The translations under genes were made by a program, and so were the position numbers. Below the pieces are notes generated by a model, which saw nothing but the letters and a program-made list of their open reading frames with translations, was not told where the DNA came from and ran no database searches. Of a stretch of 64,000 nucleotides of DNA, positions 11,700-22,926 are shown one piece after another. Source of the stretch: Megascapheus bottae. Lineage: Eukaryota > Chordata > Mammalia > Rodentia > Geomyidae. The DNA is taken from positions 29,306,001 to 29,370,000 of the forward strand of contig JANJXV010000013.1 in the NCBI GenBank assembly GCA_024803745.1, in the 5' to 3' direction. Numbering within the stretch: the first letter of the stretch is position 1; each line of letters begins with the position of its first letter.

Positions 11700-11830
11700 T
11701 TTTCAATCTTTAAGTAGGTGTACAAAGGAGTTGCCATTTCACGGATCAATTTATGAATACAATATACGTGATCAATGTCACCCTTTTCAACATTCACACC
11801 CCTGACTTCCTGTTCAGCATTTCTTAATTT
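11700..11830 (-). mobile_element. Old L1 3' UTR fragment (tentative)
   Basis: GTAGGTGTACAAAGGAGTTG, CCATTTCACGGATCAATTTA and GATCAATGTCACCC in this order resemble the reverse complement of an old rodent L1 3' end. The GTACAAAGGG-type block is shared with 46,915-47,000. Boundaries are approximate. Confidence 0.5.
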
Positions 11831-13476
11831 GGGATTATTATTGATGCTTTTCCTCTCTCTTATGGAGTATAGTCTATTCTTTCTTCCCCACTTCCAGGCC
11901 CTAGCCCGCCTGCTCATTCTTCTCATTCACAAAAGAATATAAGGAAAGTTCTAAATCATTGTCTTGTTCTACTGATTCTCATGTTCTGTTTTTTTAATAT
12001 AAAATTTACACTTCTTAAAACACATTGTCTTCTTTATACTCACTGATAATTATAACAATTGTTTCCTCATTTTTCTAACCACCTTTCATTTTCTTCTTTT
12101 CTGTTATATACAGTCTTTTTCTCTAGATACTAATGAACCACTTTTCAAATTAGATTTTGTTTTTAGAGACCTCCTATATAGTCAGGCACTTGTTTTGTAA
12201 ATATATATATATATATATATGTTTGGAAATTATAATTTAATGTTAGTTTTCTTTCCTTCATAATTATGATGAAATTGTTGCTGCCTCATTTCATGTCATT
12301 AACTTTCTCCAGATTAACACTCTACCTTTCTCAACTATTTATTTGATTCATTAAAATCAAAAATACTTTCATCACTGTCTTAATTATACAAAGTATCACT
12401 TTATTGTTTGAAGTGTTACTGTGAGAAAGTAACACTGTTCCCCAATATTAATGAATATTTTTCTTCTTATAAAAACCCCCAATCCTTTTAGAAGAATTAT
12501 GATAAACTAATTGACCCTCTAACCAACTATATGAGAGGCTGAATTTCTTGAGGACTCAGTTCCAGGATCAAAGATGGATGCAAACAGCTTCACAAATCCT
12601 TCCTGACAGCTGTCAGTACACAAGTGCAGTTGTAGGAACAGCAGAGACTCCACTCTCATGTCTGAGTTTATGGTTCTATTTTAATGGGAAGGAAACAAAT
12701 ACAGTAAGCAACAGTTCTGTTAGAAGCAACAAAGTAATTTAAAAGACTGTGTGACATATTGCAGTGTTACTTTCAAGGGAATTGTGAGGTTTGCCAGATG
12801 AATCAACTCTCTGCTTACAGGAGAAATGGGACATATATTGAGCCTATTAGGAAAATATAAAATATGAGCAGGCAAGGTATCTGCAGGACTTGATGGCTTT
12901 TCTGGGATTTGAACCATATTTCATTCCACTGAGGCTGGATCAACTTGTTGTCACTAATTAGAAAATCAGCTTGAAAGGATACTTCAGACAAATGTTTTTG
13001 TTTTCTAGGATATTACAGAACCACATTAGTAAGGATACCATGCAGACTGTTTAATATGCTTAACCAATTACTTTAAATTAACTCCTCTGAAACATTAAAT
13101 ATTTGTTTTCTGTGATAGTAAATTATCAGGAAAACTGTTATCAGAATGAATTAACTCCTGAATCTATCTCAAAAAATTTTATGCCTATGTTAAATACATA
13201 TTGCTAAGTTCATTATTGTATAATTATTTTAACCAATCATCATCAATAGCCCTGCATTACATAGAATGTCACCTACTCTTAGAGACTTTTACAGTGTTTC
13301 ATGTAAAATTTTCAATTTTCATCTAAGTTAAGTGCATACTGTGAAACCAAGTTATTTATTCAACAAAACAGACCACTACATGTTATAGTCTATACCTTTG
13401 TATCACCCTTCAGAGATAGTAACAATTTATCTTAGTCATTTCGGTAAGAATTATATGTATATGTTTCTATGTGAAT
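11831..13476. other. No gene seen
   Basis: Mostly unique AT-rich DNA with a short (TA)n array at 12,200-12,221. Pyrimidine-rich patches occur near 12,060-12,125. No coding evidence. Confidence 0.5.
12200..12221. repeat. (TA)n microsatellite
   Basis: About 11 TA dinucleotides. Confidence 0.95.
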
Positions 13477-13518
13477 GTATATATATGTATATATATACAT
13501 ACACATATATTTATTTTA
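13477..13518. repeat. TA/TG-rich simple sequence
   Basis: Interleaved TGTATATATA and CATACACATA units. It creates a tyrosine-rich spurious frame. Confidence 0.8.
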
Positions 13519-13665
13519 AAGTGGTTGCTTTGATCTGTGATAGAATCTGCTTATTGTGCTTAATCACTAACTTAAAAGGTCCACACTTATTTTTCTCTTT
13601 GTTCATTTAAGTCATCTGAGCAAGTATTTCCCACATAAGGACTCCATTAATATAAGATATTTTCA

Positions 13666-13880
13666 GCCAGGCATGCCTGTAATCCTAGCTACATAGGAAG
13701 CTGAAATCTGAGGATTGCGGTTCAAAGCCAGCCCAGGCATTAAAGTCTGTGAGACTCTTATCTCCACTAGAAAACAGGAAGTGGCGCTTTGGCTCCAGGG
13801 GTAGGGTAGGTAGCCTTGAGCTGAAGAACTCAAGGGACAATGCCCAGGCCCAGCATTCAAAGCCCCCAACCCACACAAAA
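13666..13880 (+). mobile_element. SINE B copy missing the B1 A-box end
   Basis: Starts GCCAGGCATGCCTGTAATCC, with the usual GTGGTGGCTCAT block deleted. It continues through GTGAGACTCTTATCTCC to the tRNA-like right half (TAGCCTTGAGCTGAAGAACTC) and a short A-rich tail. No clear TSD. Confidence 0.92.
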
Positions 13881-15384
13881 TAATAGAAATTTTAGACTAT
13901 TTACCTTATGCCAAGTTTGATGTTCAGTAAAATTTGTGGTCCCTAAATTTCATACAATCATAAGAAAAAGCCACCAAAGGAGAGGTTAACCTCCACTACA
14001 TTGTAAACAACTTATGGAGAGATTCTTTAGCAAGGTCCCCTATAAGCAAATTTCCTTGAAAATGAACTCTTGAATCCTAATTAAGCATTTTGGTGAAATG
14101 GCCAAGCTCAGCACCTTCACTATAAGTTCATGAGGTACTCAGAGCTGAAGTCAGACAGCTAAGCCATTTGAACTTCTTTAGATTTCTCTATTACTCTACC
14201 ATTCAAACTCTAGGCTCTTAGTTTTCCTTCTTTATGTCATTCTCACCTGGAAGTACCTGGTATTTTTTAAGAAGAAAGTTTCACCCTACCACTAACTACA
14301 TCCTCTCTTTACACTGGTTTCTCATCAGTTTTCAATTTGGCCTTTGATAAATACCCAATAGAATTCTTTCACACTAGCCACTGCATGTGTTGGGTGGTGT
14401 GGATAAAGTACTTAACGGTATCTGTGCTCAAATTTTTCAGAGTTTTGGCCATGCTATGTTACAGAGGGAAAAGGACTTTAAAAGAGGGAGCATTTGGGGT
14501 ATTATCTGGATGGGCTAGATCCAGTCATGGGATCCCTTAAAACAAGAGCTGAAGACTATCATGGAAGACACTGCTATGCAAATGCATGCAGGTCCTAAAA
14601 GGAAAGGAAAATATCACAATTACCTTACATCTGAATGCTTGGGGAAAGTAGTCTTTCTGGGCTTTACTTTCCAAGTTAACAATGGAAATAGTGATACTGT
14701 ATATCACAAGGGCTATTAGTGGCCACTCAATGATCTGGCATATATTAAATGTCAGGAAAAGCTTAGCAACTTAAGACATCAACAGAAATAAAAGGGTGCT
14801 ATGGGACTATGTTAAAAAAAAAACAACAAGGATATCTTGCGTGAGTACAGAGACATGCAGCTTGTCTGAGAAGGAAAATTTGGGCATATTTGTAACATTT
14901 GTGGAACATGGATGACACTTGAGATATTATCATTCCAGCAGGCTATGTGACCTGAGCTAGGTGGAAAAGCTGAGAGAAACATGAAGATGTTATAGAAGCA
15001 AAACTCAGACTGCTGGCTAACCACCAATAAGGACCTTCATTCTACAAGAGAAAGGAACCGACAACCTAACTCAGCATAGAGGTTGACAGACCATCATAAA
15101 TTTCAAGGAATATAGCTTGGGGAGACCTTGTTTTGGCACTGTGAAATTTGAAGCAGTGAACCCTGTTCAGCTCTGATGCACACTGACTGATCTACCGCAC
15201 AGTAAGATATTATATTTGTGCAATTTTAGCATGCTAAATCGGCAGCAATTTGTAATAGCAACAGACACAACAACAAACAAAATAATACACTTCAAAGCAG
15301 AAATTTCATTGACATGTCCAGAACATATACCTTTCTCTTCCCAATTCTCTTTCCTTTGTGCATAATTTTCTCTTTCTGTAAAGA
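13881..15384. other. No gene seen
   Basis: About 1.5 kb of unique-looking DNA. GC content is slightly higher near 14,340-15,200, but the frames are under 72 codons with no recognised domain. Confidence 0.5.
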
Positions 15385-15392
15385 AGAGGTTC

Positions 15393-15596
15393 CTTTCTGT
15401 TTTGTTTTCGTCAGTCCTGGGGCTTGAACTCAGGGCCTGAAAAGTGTCCTGGGCTTTCTCAAAGCTAGAGCTCTACTCCTTGAGCCACAGCACCATTTCT
15501 GTTTTTTTCTATATATGTGGTACCGAGGAATTGAACCGGGTCTTCGTACATGCTAGGCAAGCACTCTACCACTAGGCCAAATTCACATCCCCCAAG
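15393..15596 (-). mobile_element. SINE A copy with TSD
   Basis: Full reverse SINE A, from TCAGTCCTGGGGCTTGAAC to CCACTAGGCCAAATTCACATC. AGAGGTTC occurs at 15,385-15,392 and again at 15,597-15,604, an 8-bp TSD. Confidence 0.93.
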
Positions 15597-15604
15597 AGAG
15601 GTTC

Positions 15605-17639
15605 ATTTTTATCAGTACACATATTCCATGTTCTCCCTGATGATAAGGAAAGACATTAATAATTGCTGATGACTCAGCAAGCTAACAGCTAACAGCAAGC
15701 TAACAGATGAATCCAATGGTAGGTACTGAGTTGATTAGAAGGGATTAATGTTATATCCCATCTCCACTACTTACTATTTATTCAACAAAAATACTAATCA
15801 CTGCAGTGATACTTCTGACATCAAACTGCAATTACTGGTTACTGAATTTTTATCCAGAATATAGGAGTTTTTACTTCAGGGAGCATGATTCATACTGCTA
15901 TGGATTTCCAGGATTAGACATAATTCCTAGTACGTAGTAACTACTTAATATCTCTTCCTCAATCAAAAATTGTATGTCAACCTGTTTTACCACCTTTCAG
16001 TAACTGTTATACAAGGACACATTAAAAGAGGCTCACAGTAAACCCCAAAGAGCTTTATATCATATCCATGTATCTATATTTTCTACATGAGGAATAAACT
16101 GGTTTATACAAGTATTGGAGCTTCTGCATGGGAAATATATCTTTCTTTAGTTTTACATTAGTTTTTAATCCAACAGCTATGTTATACACTATTTTAGCAA
16201 ATTTGTAACACGAAAATTATTTTATGAAAAACGTTTCTCATTAGCAGACCTGAATAAACAGCGGACCTAGATCTAGGGCATGCTATCATTTGTATCATGG
16301 GATTGAATGAATCCCTCTGCATAATTCTGTTGAAGACAAGAGAGGCACAGCTAATAGTTCTACAGCAGTGCTTGAGCACATCTTACACCCTGAAGATTAC
16401 AGTGGACAACTTGATTGGATTGAAATATTGTCATATTATGAGTTTTCTTTTAGAAAATGTCTGGAGAATAAAAAGATTATTCACGAAGAACAAGAAGTCA
16501 TTGACTTCTTATCATCCTATCAAGTACCTACATAGAAAGCTCATAAATGAACCAGGATGAATAAAAGCAATTAAAGCAGCTATTGATAAGTATCAAATTA
16601 AATTATTTTATGAAGTTTGAATATATTATGTGAGCAATAAGAGGTTTTTTTGCCTGTGTGTTCATATTGTGGACCCCTGGAAAACAGCATCTAACCTCTT
16701 TTATTTTAAATATTCTGTGCTGAACAGAACTTACTTTTCAGCCTCTGTTGTGTGTCTGAATCATGTCTGTTCTTTAAGAAGCAGAACAGATTCTCCTCCC
16801 TTGACTCTTCCTAACATAATTATGATGCATGCAGAAAGTTATCTGTGTATATATTTGTGTATGTTTTAATCACAAATTTCTGCCTATGTTGAAAGTGTAG
16901 CAAAACCTATAAAAGGAATCTAAGACTGCTTCCTTAATTGAATGTTGATTAATGGGTATCCCTTGTTAGTGCTTAAACCACATTCTTGAATTTCAGCTAT
17001 CAGCTTTGAGGATCAGGTATTAAATGTATAGACTTTTAGAAGTGAAACTGATTTGGTAAACATGATTCAGTGGAGCAAAAATACACAGGTTATAAACTGT
17101 AGTGATAATGTCCAGACTAACTCCTCTGTATACAAAACCCACCCAAGTGTGATGTTTTAAGCATTTGGCCCTTGCCTTTTGTGTATAGTCTCAGCAATTT
17201 TGGAACGTAGGAAGTTCACATTAGAGGAAAAACTTGGATTCTTAAAACATGCTTTATGAGGGATTCACTGCAATATTTTTGAAATGTATAATCTGGGTGT
17301 TGTATCAATAGCAATGAGATACAATGTCAACTTGCTAATATTCAGTAGCTTCTTTCTCCCAACACATCATATACTCCTATGTAAAACAAATTGATTTTTA
17401 CCCTAGTCTGTGTTCAAGCTGTTACATTACCCACAGTGTAAAATTTTGGGAAGAAAATTTCCCTAACTCTCTCTTAATAGTAAATGGATGAGACATTATT
17501 CCTAGCCTGTCCTTTATAGACAGATTGCTTATTATATAACAAGATTGCACTTTCACATTCACATTAAAATATGAGGTGCAAATGTATGTCTATATTATTG
17601 GCAGAGACAATGGTGTATGTGAAGGAGAAAAGAAAGTAG
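15605..17639. other. No gene seen
   Basis: About 2 kb of unique-looking DNA. It contains an 18-bp tandem duplication at 15,675-15,706 and a weak MIR-like stretch near 15,885-15,955 (CCTAGTACGTAGTAACTACT). An 87-codon frame at 16,297-16,560 has no recognisable motif. Confidence 0.5.
15675..15706. repeat. 18-bp tandem duplication
   Basis: CAGCAAGCTAACAG at 15,675-15,688 recurs exactly at 15,693-15,706, giving about 1.8 copies of an 18-bp unit. Confidence 0.9.
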
Positions 17640-17860
17640 GTAGTTTATAATAGTTAATGTTTCTAAAGTATTATTGTTTAAGACATTTTATTAACTATTC
17701 CTCAATTAATTCAATTACTTCAATTCATCTTCACAATGGCCCTAAAAATCATCACTATTATTGTCTATTCTATGTATGAGAAGACTAAGAATGGGAAACT
17801 CCATTTGCTCCAATGAAGTCAGAGCATAGGTGAGCTGTGGAAAAAGATTGAGACACCACG
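17640..17860 (+). mobile_element. MIR relic
   Basis: TTCATCTTCACAATGGCCC, TATTATTGTCTATTCTATG, GAGAAGACTAAGAATG and GTCAGAGCATAGG follow the MIR order (TCATTTAATCCTCACAACAACCC ... ATTTTACAGATGAGGAAACTGAGG ... GTCAGAGC). MIR is an ancient tRNA-derived SINE shared by mammals, so this DNA long predates rodents. Confidence 0.72.
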
Positions 17861-18047
17861 CCTCTCTTACAAGGCATCACTTTCCTTATGTCATGCTGTT
17901 TTGGCATCAACTTTAGTACAAAAGTAGAAATGAAATGAGCATTCAGGTTTGGTGGCAATTGCAGAAGAACATTCCAGTACGTTCCAATTTTAAAACTGTT
18001 GTGGAAAGTCAACCATTTCAAGAGACATGTTTTAGATATCCATTTAA

Positions 18048-18060
18048 AAATCTCTCCTTC
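18048..18060 (+). repeat. SINE target-site duplication, left copy
   Basis: AAATCTCTCCTTC recurs exactly at 18,275-18,287, bracketing the SINE at 18,061. Confidence 0.95.
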
Positions 18061-18274
18061 CAGGTCAGGAGTTTGGCCTAGTGGTAGAATGCTTGCCTAG
18101 CATACATGAAGACCGGGGTTTGATTCCTCGGAACCACATATATAGAAAAAAGCTAGAAATGGTGCTGAGGCTCAAGTGGTAGAGCTTTAACCTTGAGAAA
18201 GTCCAAGGACAGTGCTCAGGCCCTGAATTCAAGCCCAGGACTAGCAAAAAAAAAAAAAAGAAAAAAGAAAAAAG
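18061..18274 (+). mobile_element. SINE A copy, full length with perfect 13-bp TSD
   Basis: Head CAGGAGTTTGGCCTAGTGG-TAG, box B GGTTTGATTCC, right half GGCTCAAGTGGTAGAGC ... AATTCAAGCCC and a long A-rich tail with G interruptions. Low divergence and a 13-bp perfect TSD indicate a fairly recent insertion. Confidence 0.97.
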
Positions 18275-18631
18275 AAATCTCTCCTTCCTATCTATTTAGG
18301 AAACTGTATTAAAATTATGATTAACATATATAAATAATTTACAGTCCTGCATATTTTCATTCTCTTACAAGAAAACCCTTATTAAATCTTTTTGTCTATA
18401 GCACAAGGTCATAGATATGCAGTATTTTGACAATTAAAATTATGCATTACAGCATTGCCTGTTACTGGAAGAACCTGACTGAAAGTACATACTGTTGGAA
18501 CCAAAGGCAGGCACTAATCAAAGTGCAGATCCTAGAAACAAGCCTTGTATTGATTTTCAACTGATTGTTAACAAAGACATGAAGAATACTCATTAGGCAA
18601 AAAAAGCGTGTACTTCAAATATGATGCAGGA

Positions 18632-18808
18632 GGGCTAGGAGTTTAGCATAGTGGTAGAGTGCTTGCTTACTACTCATGAAGCCCTGATTTTGATTCCTTG
18701 GTTACCACATACTCAGAAAAAGCCAGAAGTGGTGCTGTGGCTCAAATGGTAGAGCACTAGCACAAGAACAATGCTTAGGCCCTGAGTTCAAGCCCCCCCC
18801 CAAAAAAA
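18632..18808 (+). mobile_element. SINE A copy
   Basis: AGGGCTAGGAGTTTAGCATA, a box B variant TTTTGATTCC and GTGGCTCAAATGGTAGAGC, with a C-run before the A-tail. ATGATGC at 18,621-18,627 and 18,809-18,815 is a short candidate TSD. About 20 bases are missing in the right half. Confidence 0.93.
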
Positions 18809-18904
18809 ATGATGCTAGAAAATTATATCTGCTCATCATACAATGAAAAATGTACTTCTTTGTATCTCACTAGTTACGAGGACAAACATGGAAAAGAAGA
18901 CCAA

Positions 18905-19182
18905 CCGTTCTTGTAAATACTTAAATGTAGGAACATGATTCAAGGCAAACCTAAACAAAAAAATGTGTGAGTCTCTCATCTCAACAATGTGGGTTCATGT
19001 CTGAGAGCTCGGTTACATGAATAGGAGGTCAGGTTCCTAGGCTAGCATGAATAAAAAGTGAGATTTCATCTGAAAAATACCCTAAATAAATAGGGATAGA
19101 GGAGTAACTCAGTATGTAGAGTGCTTCTGAGTTTCATCCTAGTACTGACAGAAACAAAAATTAAAAATTAAAAAAATTAAAG
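18905..19182 (+). mobile_element. Old composite B1/ID SINE relic
   Basis: The order is a B1-like half ending GAGTCTCTCATCTCAACAA, a second B1-like unit ending GTGAGATTTCATCTG, then an ID-like head (GGAGTAACTCAGTATGTAGAG ... GTTTCATCC) and an A-rich tail near 19,160-19,182. This matches the B1-plus-ID architecture of older rodent chimeric SINEs. Strongly diverged. Confidence 0.55.
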
Positions 19183-19311
19183 TTTCTGTAGAGCAAGGAG
19201 TCAATCAAGTGGAACTAGAACCTTTTAAAAAGTGGGAAAATATGAAAACATTTCCCAACTATATATCTGACAGGAAGATGCTGAGTACAAAAAGAACTTG
19301 AAACATTGAAT

Positions 19312-19324
19312 AGAAATAATAATC
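19312..19324 (+). repeat. SINE target-site duplication, left copy
   Basis: AGAAATAATAATC recurs exactly at 19,525-19,537. Confidence 0.95.
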
Positions 19325-19524
19325 CTTTTTATTTTTTTACCAGTCCTAGGCCTTGAATTTAGGGCCTGAGCACTGTCCTTGGGCTTTTTCCTCAAGGCTA
19401 GCATTCTACTACTGGGCCACAGCACCACTTCCAGCTTTTATCTGTGCATATGGTACTGAGGAATCAAACCTGGGACTTCGTGCATGATGGGCAAGCACTC
19501 AACTACTAGACCAAATTCTCAGCC
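19325..19524 (-). mobile_element. SINE A copy with perfect 13-bp TSD
   Basis: Full reverse SINE A, from TTTTTACCAGTCCTAGGCC to CCAAATTCTCAGCC, with GTACTGAGGAATCAAACC as the box B region. The 13-bp TSD fixes both ends. Confidence 0.97.
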
Positions 19525-19537
19525 AGAAATAATAATC

Positions 19538-19877
19538 TTTTAAAGTCTGTATTTCTTAAAAGCATAAACTGCAAGGATTATGTGAAAAACATGTTTGAAA
19601 AAATGCAAATGCATATCCAAGATACCACTTCATTAGAATGAGAACTGATATTATCAAAGACCAAACACAATAAATTTTGAAGAGATTTTGGAAAAAGAGG
19701 AAGCCCTGCATACTAATTCATAATAATATGAACAATCTACTAGCTTATGAACAATCTTACTGCAATTAGATGTGAGGCCTTTGGCAACTGATCGAGATCA
19801 GATGAAATCCACAGGATAGAGTTCCAATGATTACAGCCTAAGGGGGGAAAACTAAAAAAGTAAGGAGAAGTTGGAAA

Positions 19878-19879
<2 letters not shown>
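19538..19879. other. No gene seen
   Basis: A 340-bp unique-looking interval. A short stretch around 19,610-19,690 (AGAATGAGAACTGATATTATC) has no clear repeat identity. Confidence 0.5.
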
Positions 19880-19960
<81 letters not shown>

Positions 19961-20060
19961 TCTCCCTCCCTTCCTCCCTCCCTTCCTCCCTCTTTCTCCC
20001 TCTCCTCTCTTTTTCTCTCTTTCTCTCCTCTATCTCCTCTCATTTCCTCTTTTCTCTTAC
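19880..20060. repeat. (TC)n and polypyrimidine tract
   Basis: About 37 TC dinucleotides (19,882-19,957) continue into CCCT/CTTT-type sequence. From 19,880 to 20,031, 152 consecutive bases are pyrimidine on this strand. Long homopyrimidine mirror repeats of this kind can form intramolecular triplex (H-DNA). Confidence 0.97.
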
Positions 20061-20934
20061 CTATGTGATGACTTGCAATGTTTATCAATTGTCAGCAAGG
20101 CATCAATCACTGCTCAAGACACCTAAAATGTCTCTGTTAATGATTGCTATTTTAATTCCCTTCAGAATTGAGATACAATATGCATTTTTTTAAAAAAAAA
20201 TGTGATTGTAAATATTGGCTTTAGGTAAAAACCAACGTTCATCTAGGAATATACTTTCTGCCAGTATCTTATTGTGTGGAGCAATGTTCTATAAATTCTT
20301 GCTGCTTTTCTGTGTAGTTGTTCTCTGTTACTAAGGCAGGGCACTGAAATCTTCCAGTATATGTTTTGGTACAATTGGAGAAAACAAACAAACAGTTCAC
20401 AACTGATTACTTTGTTCTGAAATTTTTCTCATCTGGATTCTTAGTCACCATCATCATCAGCTTTGTATTCAGCTACAAGATTTCTTTATATCATAAGTCT
20501 AAGGTTCAAAGTTCTTATTGGCTAAATGCCCTGCAAGGTTGTCATGCCTTCCTCAGCTTTGTAAGTTCTTTTTTTTGTCACACTGCCCTCGGACTAGAAT
20601 GTATTTTCACAATTCTAAATGCTTTGACTACTATGTGTCATTTTTCCTACTCAGTAAGAACAGGGGGAAAATGCAGACAGGAATCCAATGAAGAGCTAGG
20701 TAGTGGAGGGTTGAGTGAGACTTTAGAAAGGATTCACTTTGATCAAAACATATTGTATTCATAAACTGGTTAAATGGTAACTCATTTATACAACTATTTA
20801 TATGTATTAATAATAATAAATCGAAAGCAGAAACGATTCTGCTTTTAAAGACTTATTAGCATACCCAAGCTAATCCAAGATAATTTCTCTTTTTTCAGGT
20901 CTAATATCTTAATTACATCTGTAGTTTCTTTTCC
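20061..20934. other. No supported gene; contains a 132-codon frame
   Basis: A frame at 20,366-20,764 (plus strand) is 132 codons with a hydrophobic N-terminal third. I recognise no domain or neighbouring exon, and codon use looks like background AT-rich sequence. It is most likely a chance frame. A TTTTTTTAAAAAAAAA block lies at about 20,185-20,200. Confidence 0.55.
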
Positions 20935-21010
20935 ATCTAATGTAACATATTCACAGATTCCATGAAGTTGGGCATGGCCTCTTTAGGGAGCCATTCTCTT
21001 TATGATAAGG
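20935..21010. mobile_element. Possible ancient L1 3' end (tentative)
   Basis: TGTAACATATTCACAGATTC and GGGAGCCATTCTC resemble a conserved stretch in old mammalian L1 3' ends (GTAACATATTCACAGGTTC ... GGGGCCATTATTC). Only one short segment matches, so the orientation is not called. Confidence 0.38.
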
Positions 21011-21457
21011 ATGTTAGACATTTTCTTGTGAAGGAGATACTTGACATTTAAACTACTATTTGCTGCAGCAGGGAAAGAGCCTGGTTGCTTGGCTGATGTC
21101 CCAGCTCTGAACACTAGCAACTTTAAATATACACACTACTTGGCAGTGTGTGATGAGGAGCTGCAAAGCTCTCCTCCATTAATAGTGTAGAGTAAAAGGC
21201 TTGGAGCCAGACATTTTGTCCCCAGTGTCTCATTAGATGTTGACTCAGAAATTTGCAGTCATGTTAGGATTCTTCATAACAGCAACCCAGTTGTGGATGT
21301 ACTACCAAATTGGGAGTATGTATGAACAGAACCTTAAGGCCTCCTTCATTTTTGAAGTTCAGATTATTTTTGGAGATCAGATTATTGCACCTGTGTGCAT
21401 GGCTCTGAGCACATGCACACCACGTTTTATATTACAAAGAATACTTAGTTTTCATTT
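21011..21457. other. No gene seen
   Basis: Unique-looking sequence with slightly higher GC near 21,060-21,230. The 74-codon frame at 21,237 is unsupported. Confidence 0.5.
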
Positions 21458-21467
21458 CTGAAGTTTT

Positions 21468-21670
21468 TTATTTTTCAGTCATGGGACTTGAGCTTTGGGC
21501 ATGGGTGGTGTTCAGCTCTTGAGCCACAGCGCCACTTCTGTTTTTCTAGTGGTTAATCAGAGATAAGAGTCACATGGCTGTCCCATGTGCCCAGGCTGTC
21601 TCTGAACCAGGATCCTCAGATCTCAGCCCCCTGAGTAGCTAGGATTACAGGAGAGAGCCACTGTGTCTGG
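21468..21670 (-). mobile_element. SINE B copy
   Basis: Reverse order: T-rich tail, TCAGTCATGGGACTTGAGC, CTTGAGCCACAGCGCCAC, GAGATAAGAGTCACATGG, then CTGAGTAGCTAGGATTACAGG of the B1 half. CTGAAG plus TTT on both sides (21,458 and 21,671) is a weak TSD. Confidence 0.95.
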
Positions 21671-21680
21671 CTGAAGCTTT

Positions 21681-22144
21681 CTTTCTAATTCCCAAATTTT
21701 GAGTGTATTTATAACAACTGGCATTGTTATCCACAACTGTGCTTGGCAAGTATTGAGGCATGCCAAATCACCAATGTATCAGGCATATCTTTGCCAGACT
21801 GTTGCATGTGGATTTAGTTTATAGAATCTTCTGTGAATGGTCATGTCTGCCCAGGAGTCTGGATTTTATAAATTTGGAATTTCTTTTCCTTCATCTTTCA
21901 TAAATGGCTGCTAGATTTGATTATATTTACTTTAAGTGAATGGGAAAAGAAATGAGCCTATAGTTGGATGAACATGCATTTTACATTTTCAAATGAATTA
22001 TGTATTCATTCTGTATTGTATTTAGATTTTGACAATCATTGTAAGGTGATTTCTAGTGTATTCCACAGTGCTAGTGGTAGTTTTGCATTTAAAAAGAGAA
22101 GATTGGCAGACTACAGTACATTGTTATTTGGTGGTATTGGAGAA
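21681..22144. other. No gene seen
   Basis: Unique-looking AT-rich interval. Confidence 0.5.
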
Positions 22145-22246
22145 AGGCTTGCCTCTTTGTAGCCCAGACCAGTCTTGAACTCATAAAATGCTTGTTACCA
22201 ACTCCTCTGTGCAAGGATTAGAGGTATTCCTCACCACATCTAGCTT
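22145..22246 (-). mobile_element. Old B1 relic
   Basis: TTTGTAGCCCAGACCAGTC-TTGAACTC followed by GCAAGGATTAGAGGTATTCC-TCACCACATCTAGCT is the reverse complement of a B1 monomer. It is much more diverged than the B1 halves of the SINE B copies. Confidence 0.75.
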
Positions 22247-22701
22247 GAACATCGACTTCATGGAACTTACAATTCACTGACAGTACAGAGTTGCTCCTGT
22301 GCACCTAAAAAGCTGGCTCTGCACAGTTCTAAAGGATGCGCTCCATACAGACTGAAGCAGAGAAACTGCCAGCTGGAGCTATGCAAGGAGCTGGCTTTAT
22401 TATTGCAGAGCAAGGATTAAGTAAGTGAATAATACACAGTTGATTGATTTATTCTACAGATATTGTTTACCATGTGCCACTCCATTCTACTTACTTAGAA
22501 TATGTCCAATAAATAAACTGAAAGGGTTCCAGTGATATAAGTAGATAAGAGCTTTGTCAGTATAGTCAACACAGATAAATTTATAATGTGAAAACTTAAA
22601 GTATCATGATAGTGGCTGTATCTATGCTAAGCAATATGACAGAGTCTGAAATTATAGGATTTAATAGTGATGCAAGATATATAGTTAAAGTTCAATACTT
22701 G
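22247..22701. other. No gene seen
   Basis: Unique-looking interval. GC is higher at about 22,280-22,400. No repeat or coding signal recognised. Confidence 0.5.
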
Positions 22702-22716
22702 AAAAAGTGATATAGG

Positions 22717-22911
22717 GGCCATGAGTTTGGCCTAGTGGTAGAGTGGCTGCGTAGCATGCACAAAGCCCTGAGTTCAATTCTTCTGCATACCACATACACA
22801 AAAAAGACTGGAAGTGACACTGTGACTCAACCGGCAGAGCACTAGCCTTTGAGTAAAAAATGTCCAAGGACAGTGTCCAGGCCCTGAGTTCAAGCCCAAT
22901 TGGCAAAAAAA
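22717..22911 (+). mobile_element. SINE A copy with 15-bp TSD
   Basis: GGCCATGAGTTTGGCCTAGT through GAGTTCAATTC and GTGACTCAACCGGCAGAGC to GAGTTCAAGCCC and the A-tail. The flanks AAAAAGTGATATAGG (22,702-22,716) and AAAAAGTGAGATAGG (22,912-22,926) differ at one base. Confidence 0.96.
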
Positions 22912-22926
22912 AAAAAGTGAGATAGG

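Noticed and set aside
13398..13610. Tyrosine-rich small protein
   Set aside because: Arises from the TA/TG simple sequence at 13,477-13,518.
15885..15955. Another MIR copy
   Set aside because: Only CCTAGTACGTAGTAACTACT resembles MIR; the surrounding order does not hold, so it is not listed as a feature.
19852..20088. Arg/Glu-repeat and Leu/Ser-repeat proteins on the two strands
   Set aside because: Both are translations of the (TC)n/(GA)n tract.
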